A stretch of 64,000 nt of DNA from Selaginella moellendorffii. Taxonomy: Eukaryota > Streptophyta > Lycopodiopsida > Selaginellales > Selaginellaceae. A program made the position numbers and the translations under genes. How positions within the stretch are numbered: the first letter of the stretch is position 1; every line of letters starts with the position of its first letter. Positions 36,015-47,346 of this stretch are shown piece after piece. The notes below the pieces were generated by a model that saw only the letters and a list, made by a program, of their open reading frames with translations, was not told the origin of the DNA and searched no databases. The DNA lies in the NCBI RefSeq assembly GCF_000143415.4, contig NW_003314276.1, positions 29,491-93,490 on the forward strand, given 5' to 3'.

Positions 36015-37130
36015 GGCGTGCTGATGGTTTGGAATATGAGGACACTCATATTTCGGTGGTCATGGACTCTCAATGAGGAGATTGGCTTGGGCACACTGCC
36101 AAGCAGGGGATGCCCCGGAGTCGTGATGCACGGTTAGATTGCTTAGAGTGAAAACTCGGCATATCTAACTTGAACACTTTGGTGCAAAGGGCACCGAGGA
36201 CGTGGTGAATGAGATGGGGACACCCAAGTCTCAATTGCTATGGATCCTTGACTAGAGTGAATACGGACCGACAAGCGGGGTAGCTTGGTGAAGTGTTCAA
36301 GAGCCGCCTCTAGTTCCCCTGGGAGATCGACTGGCCGATGCTCCCAGTCCAAGTGTGGGTGGCACTACCTGCTTGGATACCAGGCGTGGCTCAATGGAAC
36401 CTCGCTCTAAGCCCATGGCTAGAGCACCCAAAGGCGGAAGGTGGGGAGAGTACCTAGGTGGCTCGCGTAAGGCCACGGTGTTCCGAAGTGTTGTCCCGAA
36501 GTCCCAGACTGTGGAAAGTTAAAGGAGTAGTCCTTTGGTTTTGTGGCCAAGGATACGGTCATGTGGTGAGGAAGTCCTAGAGGACCATGGGACTTAGTGG
36601 TCAGGCCTGTGGGCCCCAATCCAGTGGCAGTGTTGGCAAATACGGCCAAGGGCAAAAAGGGACTTAGTGGGGACTGACAGAGGGATATTGAGGAAGGCTG
36701 TTCCCCTTGTTGGTGGGCATCCTAAGGATGCTAAGGAGTGGATCTGGGATGACCACTCACGGATGGTTGGCCCAGTCTTGGAGAGATGGGATTGTGATGG
36801 AAGTGGTATTAGACCACTAGTGCGGCAAAGGTGAATGGGCATGGCCTTAGCGTAACGGGCTGATATGTTAGTGGTACCTTTGGGTGTCGGTCTTGGGACC
36901 GGACACGTGGAGCACTTGGACTAAGTGCAAGGGATGAATGGCATAGATGCCATCCTCGGGGCTAGCAAGTCCCAAGTCCTGAATTGGACTTAAGGAGGTT
37001 GTGAATAAGACTCCTCCAAGTGGTCAAAGGTGTGGTTAAGTGACTAAAGTAGAATGGAAAAATTAGTCGCTTACACATCCTTAGCCAAGGCGGAAGGCCA
37101 CCAAGACCAAGTCAGGATCAGTGGAAGCTC

Positions 37131-39198
37131 ACTACTTTGGACACGTGGCATGTGACATGTGGCACATGGAGGGTTTCGGTTCCACTTTGTGGTGTTATCC
37201 TATGGTAAATCACTTTAGGATAAAGGGTAAAAACCACGTGTGCTACATTTGGTATAAGGGGATGAGTCTCGGCAAGTACTATCCAATGAGATTGGGAAAC
37301 GAGTCTCGTTGCATACGCAGAGATGAAAATGATGATCCTAGTGGGTATACGTTTTGGTGCAAAGGCTTTGCAATGGTTCCTTGGGTATGGATTTTGGTTA
37401 CCTTTTTGTACCATAATAATATGAGCTTGCTCTTGGGCTCAAAAGATGGATTAAGATGTTCCATTTGACATGAGTTTGCCCTTGGGCTCGTGAGTGAGGC
37501 ACATTAGCAACTCAAGTGAGTTGGCAGGATTAATGTTAGCCTACTGTTGGTTCCATGAGTTGTTCCTTGTACCATGGGTGAAAGTAAATCTACCTTGGGT
37601 TTGCTATGAATGGCAAATAGGCTGGTCCATAGCTGTTTAGCACGGCACTAGTGGATCTTTCCTAGGCATGATTATAAGTGGATCGATCAAGACTATAAGG
37701 ATTAACCAAGACTGTAGGGATTAGTCTATTGATTCAAGTAGTCATTGCCATGCTCTCTCATAAAACTTTTCTTGAATTGGACTGAAGGCAGTGCGAAAGT
37801 AAACTTGAGGTTTAGTCAAAGATGAGACCGAAAAGAGAGTTATCGGGGACGAAGGATCCAACATGTAAATCATCTTCTTCTCTTGGAGAGATGATTTGCA
37901 ACGAGGGTGACTCATTGCTTGTGTTCACATTATGCAATCAAGAGTCCCTATCGTGATGCATATCGGAAATGATGGTCTTACAAATAGTGAGTTATAGGAT
38001 GGATAGCAGTGAAGTGCTAAACCATTTTGTCTAGGCTTGCTATTGGAAGACTTGGGTTGCAATGCTCAATTCTTTTCCAGGAAACCTTGCTATTTCTCCT
38101 TGAGTAGCTTGGTGTTGGATTAGTGTTGAGTTTGGTCGGAAAGAGAGTGGCATGAGCTTATCCATGTTGTGAACAAAAGTTAGTGGCGTTGGGTGTTATA
38201 AGTCTCTATTGGTAGAGTGTGGCATTTATGTTGCATTTAATCCAATTGAGTTAGCACTTGATAGTCACATAAACCTTTGTAATAGTGACATGGGTATTAT
38301 TCGTGGTGTTGTTAAATTGATGATTAAGTTATTGTGATTTCTATTTCATATCCATGTGATAGTGAGCAACGTGTTTACAAAGTTGCTTGGTTAAACGATG
38401 ATCAACCCCAAAGTGGTTGATGGTGAAGTTAATCTACTTGAATGAAGTAGCATTGTAGTAGCTGTGATTGAATTCTCGATGGTGGTCCATTATGCTAGGC
38501 TTATGTCGGTACCTTGTTCCTTGAGAGTTGGCCCATAAGGTGTTGGAAAAAGGTTGTTGCATTCATTTGCTATAATTCATCAGTTGATCCGTTAGCACTT
38601 GGAGTAGATTGTTGGATGGAGAAGGTGTGTAGTTGGGGCATTGACCATCACTAACACTTGTGTAAGTAAAAGTGGCATTGTTATTTCGAGTGATGAGGAA
38701 TTTTCCATGTCATTTTTCTTGTTAATATTTTGGCTTCACATTGGATCTTCAAGATGGTTGAAGAAAAATGTTAGTGCAATATGGATATCCGAAGACGTGG
38801 TCTTTGTGATCAAGCCTTCGATATTCATTTTGCACTTTGCAGATGTCAGTGTTGGATATCAGTTAGATGGGCAAAGATGTTTGATTCTTAAGGATGTTGC
38901 TGAAAGCAATTCTGGTTCCTTCGTATTATTGACCAAGATCTATTTAGATTGGTTGGCGCGATGGTTGGCATGAATACTATGTTTGTTGGTCTTGCAACAC
39001 TCATTTTGTTCTATTGATCATTGCTTGAGTTAGTTTTGATAGAGTGGGATGTTATTTCCTTTAGGTGATACATTTGCGAGCATTTTGTTTGCCAGTCAAT
39101 GATACTTTGTGTTCTTTGAGTTATCTTTAATAAGTTGTTTGGTATACTGTCTACCATCTTTGGTAGTTAAGCTTTATCATTGAGTTTCCTTGATGATA
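37131..39198 (+). mobile_element. Family C element part: LTR end plus internal region
   Basis: 37131-37247 is the last part of an LTR C (TTTGGACACGTGGCATG to GTGTGCTACA). A primer site relic TTTGGTATAAGG follows at 37248, then about 1.95 kb of C internal sequence in plus orientation, ending where the C2 LTR begins. The open frame 38641-38973 recurs elsewhere without sign of protein constraint. Confidence 0.72.
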
Positions 39199-39455
39199 CA
39201 CTCCCGCTTGCGTGCCTGTCTTTGTTCTGCGTCCGGCTTGGGTCTAAGCCCAAGCTCCAGACCATACTAGTTGGTGGAGTACTCATATCCTCACGTTAGG
39301 CCACTGGTATGCCAAAATTGTGCCAAACTCCGTCTAACACCATTTTGTGTGCAGGTGCTGGATATGGGGAGCTGGTGCTCATGGGATTGTACCGGACCCT
39401 TGTTTCGTAGCGCAATGGGCTTGGAGTTCGGCTCCAAATTTAGGTGCGCTACATT

Positions 39456-39467
39456 TGGTATTAGAGG
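39456..39467 (+). other. Primer-binding site of C2
   Basis: TGGTATTAGAGG lies two bases after the LTR end. It is a variant of the initiator tRNA-Met site. Confidence 0.7.
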
Positions 39468-39775
39468 ATTGTCTTAGTGATTCCTATCCAACTTTTGTCG
39501 GATTTTTTGACTCAAGTTGCATACACAGAGACTTTTCTAGTAGATCCAAAGTGACCTATGTAGGATTAGTTGGATTGCACCATTTGATAAGAATGTTGTA
39601 AGCATGTTTAGTTATTGATAAAGACAAGCGTGCAGCTAGTGGGATGGTGAATAGGAACCGTGTTGATGATGCTGAAACCTCTAGATAGGCAAATCAAGAG
39701 GAGGAAACTCTTGTTAGAGATGCTGCGGAAGAGGCTGAGGCCAAGTTAGAAGAGGATGAGCCAGATGTTGCGGCA

Positions 39776-42700
39776 TTGCAGCTTACGGCTCAGGAAGTGG
39801 AGATCAAGAATTTGCGAAGGGAGATTCGCAAATTGAAGAAGGAGAACAAGAAGAGGAAGAAAAAAACTGAGGTAGCTAAACCAACTAAGCCTAAGCAACT
39901 GGACTCCTCCTCAAGTTCTGAGGACGATGAACTTCTGCAGCCACCCTCAGTTGCACGAGTTTCAAAGTTCAAGCCTCTGAAACCACCCTATTTCAGAGGC
40001 ATGCGGAACTATCAGGTTTTGGAAGACTAGGTCAATGATATGGAAAATTATTTCATAGTGGCAGACGTAGATGATCGTATGAAAGTTGCATGTGCACAAT
40101 CCTTTCTCACCGATCATGCCAAAACTTGGTGGCGCCAGGTGTGTGTTAAAAAAGGGCAGACTAGAAGTTGGACCAAGATCGGTCTCGTATCCGTAAAGAA
40201 TATTTGCCGGATGATCTTGGTCTGAGACTTCGCACAGAGCTGCGATGGTTAAAGCAATGAGGGGACCTTATGGATTACGTTAATGCGTTTGCTCAGAAGC
40301 GCATTATGATTGCAAATATGAGTGACGAAGATGCTCGAAGTTATTTTCTAGAGGGTTCAAGTTCATTTTCTCGCAATGAGATTTTGAAGTTTAAGCCAAA
40401 GACATACCTGGAGTGTAAGGAGGCAGTGCGCAAGTTGCCTTTAGTCACTTGCTCATGGAACAATATTAGCAACCTTATGCTGGTAACTCGAATAAGAATA
40501 GAAATTCTGGGAATAAGCAAGGTGATCGGAAACAAAGGGTGGAACGTAGGTACCGCCCTAGGGGCTCACAAGCTATGGTTAATAAAGGTGGTGGTGGTTG
40601 GAGACCACCAGCAGCTTCTTCTGGTCCTATGCCCTCTATTCCTCCTCCTGGTGGGTACAAGCAGCAGCAACTTGCAAAACCTGCTCCTAGTGAAACGGGT
40701 AGTGTGGGTCATTGCTTCCATTGTGGAGAGTCAGGACATAGGTCCTCGGAATGTCCCAACAAGCATAAGACAAGGTTTCGTGTTAATGTCATGAGGGAAG
40801 ACAGTGGTGGTGAAGCCGAAGGGGTTGACAAGTTGGTCAATGCAGACTATGAGGAAGAAGAGGTGAGTAACTTTCATTGCTTTGCTCAAGCTTTTCTTGC
40901 AGTCAATGCAAACACTGATCCGTTGATGTATCTGGTAGGCTTTATCCGTGGATACCGAATCCGAGTGATGATTGACACTGGAGCTATGCACAGTGTGATA
41001 TCCGAAGACTTAGTTAAGTTGTTAGGATTAAATGCTGAGGAAATGTCGCCTAAGCACTTCTGGTTTGCGGAAGGTGGGCAAGTAGCCAGAAAGTTTGTGA
41101 GTGATGTTCCAATAAAGATATCCAAGTGGAAAGAAAGAGTGGACTTGGTAGTGTTGAAGATACTAGATTTTCAAATGGTATTTGGTATGGACTTCTTCAA
41201 CAAATATATAAAAGGGATTTATGGTGTTGGACAAAGTTGTATCACATTGAAATTAGAAGGATATCCCTATGTATCCTTCCAGTTGCAAAACTATTCCTCA
41301 AAGGATTGGGATGCAAAGTTCCTGACTGCGAGGGCCACTCAAAAAGAAACTAAGAGGGGATGTCAGACCTTTTGGGTTCAAGTGATGGAAGCTAAGGGTG
41401 TGGGTGACTCCGTTCAAAATCGTGACGGAGTTGATGCTGTACCAACGAAGATATTGGAGTTGTTGCCGCAGAATCAGGACATCTTTCTGAAGGATTTACC
41501 ACCAGGGCTACCTCCTAGCCGTGAGGTTGATCATTGGATTGAGGTTATTCCGGGTTCTAAACCACCTACAAAGGCTCCGTATCGATTGAACATCAAGGAG
41601 ATGGCTGAACTCAAGAAGCAACTCACGGAGCTTCTTGACAAAGGTCATATCCGACCAAGCAAGTCACCTTATGGAGCGCCAGTCCTTTTTGTTATAAAAA
41701 AGGATGGAACCATAAGGATGTGTATTGACTATCAGGCACTCAACAAGATCACGGTTAAAAATAGTTATCCTGATGACTTGTTTGACCAACTCTTAAAGGC
41801 TAAGTGTTTTACGCGACTTGATTTGCGGTCCGGGTATCATCAGATACAGGTGGTAGATCAGGATGTGGAGAAGATAGCCTTTATGACTCAATATGGATCT
41901 TATGAGTTCTTTGTCATGCTGTTTGTGTTATGCAATGCTCCAGCAATGTTCAACACTATGATGGATAGAATATTTGGAGATTATTTGGACGCATTTGTTG
42001 TCCTATATATCGACGATGTTCTAGTCTTTAGTGAAACGTTGGAGGATCATTGGAACACTTGGATTTAGTGTTTCAGAAGTTGCGCAAACACAAACTGTAT
42101 GTTAAGGAAAGTAAATGCAGTTTTGGTCAATTGCGTATAAACTTTCTCGGACATATAGTTGGTGGTGGCGTGATTGAGGTCGATCCAAAGAAGGTGGAAG
42201 TGGTGAAGTCCTGGGAAGTTCCGACCACTGTATCAGATGTTCATTCCTTTCTTGGTTTGGCAGGATACTATCACAAGTTTGTCCGCAATTTTGCAAGAAT
42301 TGCTCTTCCGTTGACTGAATTGACGAAGAGTAGTATTCCGTTTCATTGGACACCAGCTTGTCAGCGTGCTTTTGTATGGTTAAAGGAGATCTTGACTACA
42401 GTTCTTGTTCTCAGGATTCCAAATCTTGATAAACGCTTCGAAGTGCATTGTGATGCATCTGGCTATGCTATCGAGCTTCACTTCTCAGTTTGGGATAGGC
42501 TTATATTCTATAAGCAAGAAAGATTGTATGTTCCCTCTAAGGATCTACAATAGTTATTTCTGTGGGAGCATCATGATGTTCCAGCAGTGGGACATGGTGG
42601 GAAGCGAAAGACTCTAGCTTCATTGAAAAAGGGATTTTTCTAGTCTGGTATGGAAGGTGATGTAGCGGATTATGTCTGTTCCTGCCCTATATGCCAGCAA

Positions 42701-45700
42701 TGTAAGTGCAGAACTGAGAAGCAGGCTGGAAAGTTGCAGTGCATTCCAGCACCGGCATGGCCATTTCAAAGTGTGACACTTGATTTTGTCACTTCTTTGC
42801 CAAAGTCTAAGGGTTATGATACTTTGATGGTGGTTGTGGATTGGTTGTCAAAGATTGCACACTTCATTTCAATTGTGGGAACAATAAATGCGAAACAAGG
42901 AGCAAAGCTCTTTTTCCATGAAGTAGTGCGAGTTCGTGGTCTTCCTGAAGAAATGATGTTAGATAGAGATTTGAGGTTTACAGGGAAGTTTTGGGGGACC
43001 CTATTCCAGTTGTTTGGTATTGTGAGACACAAAATCCCTAAGCCCCAAAGTGGAGCCGGAAGGGCGCCACATGGTAGTGGCCGAAGCGAAAGCCAAACGA
43101 GCGTAACACGTTTGGACTAAAAGCTCCAACTTGAAAGGTCGAGAGCGGGAGTGGAACTCCCAACAAAGTGCTCAAGGAAGAAGCACGAAGCAAGCAATAA
43201 GCAAGGCTCCAAAAAGGGACCCAAAAGGACCAACACATGACACGTGGAAGTGTCCAAGATGGAGTCCGAGATGGAGTCCGAGATGGAGTCCAAGATTTAC
43301 CCGAGTTGGAGTCCGAGGTGGAGTCCGAGATGGAGTCCGAGATGGACCGAGATGGAGTCCGAGATGGACCCGAGTTGGAGTCTGAGGTGGAGTCCAAGAT
43401 GGAGTCTGAGATGGATCGAGATGGAGTCCGAGATGGAGTCCGAGATGGACCCGAGTTGGAGTCCGAGGTGGAGTCCGAGATGGAGTTCGAGATGGACCGA
43501 GACGGAGTCCAAAATGGAGTCCGAAGTGGAGTCCGAGTTGGAGTCCGAGATGGCGTTCGAGATGGACCAAGACGGAGTCCGAGATGGAGTCCGAGATGGA
43601 CTGAGACGGAGTCCGAGATGGAGTCCAAGATGGGCCAAGATAGAGTCCGAGGTTGAGACCGAGACCGGGACCGAGACCGAGACCGAGACTGAGATCAGGA
43701 CCGAGACTGAGACCGAGGCCGAGGCCGAGACTGAGCCTGAGCCCGAGTCTTTGTCCAAGTCCCAGTCCGAGTTCGAGTCCCAATCCCAGTCTGAGTCCAA
43801 GTTCGAGTTTGAGAGGGTGAAAGCCCAAAGCGTTCATCTCCCAGACCCTGGGGGGTTTGGTGAGCTCCAAAAGTATAGTGGGGGGAGGACTGCGGTGGAG
43901 CCAGTTTGGCCAGAAAAGGCCTGTTTGGCCCTGGAAGGCTATACCTAGTGTTGGGTGATGAGCTGCCCACTGGGAAGTCCAAGGCTAGAGTGAACACGGA
44001 CTGACAAGTGGGGTAGCTTGGTGAAGTGTTCAAGAGGCGGCTCTAGTTCCCCCGGGAGATCGACTGGCCGATGCTCCCAGTCCAAGTGTGGGTCGCACTA
44101 CCTACTTGGATACTAGGCGTGGCTCAATGGAACCTCACTCTAAGCCCATGGCTAGAGCACCTAAATGCGGAAGGTGGGGAGAGAACCCATGGTGTTCCGA
44201 AATGTTGTCCCGGAGTCCCAAACTGGGGAAAGGAGGAGGAGCAGTCCTCTAGTGTAGTGACTAACGATACGGTCACATGGTGAGGAAGTCCCAGAGGACA
44301 ATGGGACTTAGTGGCCGGACCCGAGTTGGAGTCCGAGGTGGAGTCCGAGATGGACCCGAGTTGGAGTCCGAGGTGGAGTCTGAGATGGAGTCCGAGATGG
44401 ACCGAGATAGAGTCCAACATGGAGTCCAAGATAGACCCGAGTTGGAGTCCGAGGTGGAGTCCGAGATGGAGTCCGAGATGGACCGAGATGGAGTCTGAGA
44501 TGGAGTCTGAGATGGACTAAGACGGAGTCCGAGATGGAGTCCGAGATGGACCGAGATGGAGTCCGAGAAGGATCCGAGATGGAGTCCGAGGTCGAGACCG
44601 AGACCGGGACCGAGACCGGGACCGAGATCGAGACCGAGGCTGAGATCAGGACCAACGGGCCGAACTGTCAGTGGTACCTTTGGGTGTCAGTCATGGGACC
44701 AGACACGTGGAGCACTTGGACCAAGTGCAACGGTTGAGTTGCACGGATGCCATTCTTGGGGCTAGGAAGTCCCCAAGTCCGGAATAGGACTTATGGAGGT
44801 TGTGAGTGAGACTCCTCCAAGCGGTCGGAGGTGTGGTGAAGTGACTAAAGTAGAATGGAAAAATTAGTCGCTTACAGGTACCAAGTTGAAGTTTAGTACG
44901 GCTTATCATCCTCAAACTGATGGGCAGACCAAACGCGTGAATGCTCAAGTTGAGGATTATCTGCGGTACTATGTCGTGGCGGACCAACGTGACTAGGTTG
45001 AGCATTTGGATACAGCAGAAATCTGTTATAACAACACATTTCACAATGCTATAGGCTGTTCTCCATGGGAGATGCTGCAAGGGAATGCTCGTGGGGTTCC
45101 TCAACAGATTGTTGTACCAAAACCAATGACCAAAGTGTTGGTTCCAGACGTTGAGACTTATGCAAAGCAGCTATGCCAACGTTGGTCTCATGCTACTGAG
45201 GCAATGGGCAAAGCTCAAGATAGGTATCGATGTGATAAGGATCAGCATCGTCAAGATCATGTATCCTATCAAGTGGGAGATTAGGTGTGGCTATCTTCCC
45301 GGAACTTGAACATTAAGGGCTCTTTGTCTCGGAAGCTCTTGCCGAGATATGTTGGACCCTATTGGGTGTTGAAACGACTTGGTGATGTATCCTATCAGTT
45401 GGATATTCCATAAGAGATGTCCGGCCTTCATGATGTGTTTCATGTTAGTTTGCTGGCCCCATATCATGAGGATTCTGGCTACTCTTAGGATGTTCATCCA
45501 GCTCCAGATGTTATTGATGGGAAACCGGAGTATAAGGTTGAGGCTTTCCTTTTGTGCCCTAAGGCATGTAGTGGTTGAACCAAGGAATATCTAGTTAAGT
45601 GGAAAGGTTACCCAACTTGTGAATCAACTTGGGAACCTCTTAGGAATCTTACACATGCTCGTGAGCTTGTCACGGAGTATGCAAATTGTAATAAACAATC

Positions 45701-45710
45701 GGTTTTGTAA
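39776..45710 (+). pseudogene. C2 gag-pol relic
   Basis: Gag starts with a coiled-coil, lysine-rich part (39776-40030); a TAG at 40028-40030 stands where family A has Trp. A frameshift near 40170 and a TGA at 40258-40260 follow. A CCHC knuckle, [14 protein letters not shown], is near 40712. The protease motif MIDTGA is near 40969. Reverse transcriptase has YIDD near 42007; a frameshift near 42050 follows. RNase H is mostly deleted: CDASGYAI at about 42448 jumps straight to the linker before integrase. The integrase zinc finger (CPICQQC) and both Asp motifs are seen before the nested LTR. The Glu region resumes at 44877 with HPQTDGQ, and the chromodomain EYLVKWKGYPTCESTWEP ends at about 45690. 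Further stops occur at 42551, 42642 and 44994. It is clearly dead. Confidence 0.88.
43021..44876 (+). repeat. Solo family B LTR inside C2 integrase
   Basis: Runs from TGTGAGACAC to GTCGCTTACA (1856 bp), flanked by GGTAT (43016-43020) and GGTAC (44877-44881), a 5-bp duplication with one change. The integrase frame continues across it. Besides the normal hexamer array (43250-43815) it has a second one at 44318-44655 in place of a unique stretch present in the other family B LTRs. Confidence 0.9.
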
Positions 45711-46504
45711 ATATTCTAATAAATCTTGCAAATTAATAAAGTAATATATTTCTATAAATCAAAATGTCATTTCTCTCGTTCGTTAGTACTTGGGTCAGTT
45801 TTGGCAGGCTGACTTCGGCACTTGGTGATGACAAACTCATGATGTTGACTTGCACTTGCTAGTGTTGGGAACCTCGGTGATATTAAGACTAGTCCCTCAA
45901 TATTTGCCAGATGATAGCTTACCGTGTTTGCCAAACACCCTCGCTATCATGCCCTTTGTGTTAGTATTATTTCCGTCCCAAATGCTATTTATGGAAAGTG
46001 TCTAAATCTTCTTATTTGGCATATCTACAGAATGTAGAGATTGGCCTGAACACAATGGTGTTCGTCCCGTGTCCAAATTCGCAATCTAGCACTATTCCAT
46101 ATTTGGTAAGTTTCAAACTTGTTCCAGAGACCAACTCCTGGTACTAAAGGAGGTTTGGGGTGAAAGCCCAATGGGATGTGGAGGGTTCCAAATGTATAGT
46201 AGGGATAGTGGTTAGAATGCATGTCCGACCACCTGAGACATTAGTTTGGCTCTTGCTGGGCTGTGTCGCTCTTTGTTCTGCGTCCAGCTTGGGTCTAAGC
46301 CCAAGCTCCACACTGCTCTAGTCGGTGGAGTACCTTCCTCCTCGCATTAGGCCAACGATATACCAAAATTGTGCCAGCCTCTATCTGACACCTTTTGGCA
46401 TGCAGATGCTGCATACAGGGAGCTGGTGCTCATTGAATTGTAGCGGACCCTCATTTTGTAGTGGAACGGGCTTGGAGTTCAGCTCCAAATTCAGGTGCGC
46501 TACA

Positions 46505-47346
46505 GCCACTGAATGAAGCAACGGTGCCAAACTCCCAAGCATGAAGCCAAGGAGTGACAGAACTGAACCATAGAGCAACTCCCAAGCATACAGCCTAAGG
46601 AGTGAAGGGACAGGAGCCCGGAGCATCTTGGAATAGTCCTGGAGCAACTAGCATCCCAATGCCAGGACCAGCACGCAAAACGGAGCCAAACGGAGTCTGG
46701 TGCTATTTTGGCATACCAGTGGTCTAATGTGAAGATATGGGTACTCCACCAGCTAGTATGGTGTGGAGCTTGGGCTTAGACCCAAGCCGGACGCAGAACA
46801 AAGACAGGCTCGCAAACAGGAGCTAGACTATGCCAAGCTCGAAACTTATTAAATATGGAATGGCGCTAGAATGCGAATTTGGACACAAGATGAACACCAT
46901 TGTGTTCAGGCCAATCTCTACATTCTATAAATATGTTAAATGAGCAAATCTAGACACTTTCCATAAATAGCATTTGGGACCGAAATGAGACTAACACAAA
47001 AGGCATGATAGCGAGGGTGTTTGGTAGACACAGTAAGCTATTATGTAGCGATATTGAGGGACCAATCTCAATACGTGAGGGTTCTTGTCAAGCCAGTCCA
47101 AGACAGAGCAAAAGAGAACTAAAAAGCCAAGCCAAGTATGCGTAGCTAAATAGACATTTAGGAATTCTGTCCTTATGCTCATCCGGCCAATTACAGATGC
47201 AAAGTCCAGTTTACTAACACTTGAACAAGAGGGGCTGATAAAGGGTCCAGCAATACCGACCTCCTGCCGTCGTGGTTGTAAGGAAAGAATTTCCGAAAGG
47301 ACTAGATGATAGGTAACTATCGATACCCGACGTCACATTCGTGACA
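46505..47346 (-). repeat. Family C LTR, minus orientation, 3' end missing
   Basis: Starts (on the minus strand) at TGTCACGAATGTG (47346) and is cut about 180 bases before its end, where it abuts the C2 LTR tail to tail. The poly-G core is missing here. Confidence 0.8.

Larger units (their letters stand above)
31960..37075 (+). mobile_element. Family B LTR element, deleted copy with perfect target duplication
   Basis: Begins TGTGAGACACAAAATCCC and ends GTCGCTTACA. It is flanked by a perfect 5-bp duplication, CATCC (31955-31959 and 37076-37080). The 5' LTR is cut at about 33578, where CCTTTGGGTG joins GATGTGGTGGATAG. Comparison with 60050-60440 shows that the LTR end, primer site and about 170 bases of leader are gone. 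The internal region (33579-36250) matches 60430-63100 and has no gag-pol. It then joins a 3' LTR lacking its first half (36252-37075). The hairpin array is at 35902-36014. It has no protein-coding capacity I can recognise. Confidence 0.85.
39199..46504 (+). mobile_element. Family C2 Ty3/gypsy chromovirus, decayed, with nested LTR
   Basis: Truncated 5' LTR (39199-39453, ending GTGCGCTACA), primer site, gag-pol relics, a solo family B LTR inserted in integrase (43021-44876), chromodomain, and a truncated 3' LTR (about 45851-46504, also ending GTGCGCTACA). The LTR shares its middle part with family C but has a different 3' part (ending TCCAAATTCAGGTGCGC). This coding element could therefore be the relative that once mobilised the non-coding C elements. 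Confidence 0.85.

Noticed and set aside
38641-38973. Open frame with MSFFLL-FWLHIGSSRW text, also at 27452-27655 (-) and 55874-56077
   Set aside because: At first a candidate conserved small protein, but the DNA around it is conserved equally between copies, so no protein constraint is indicated.
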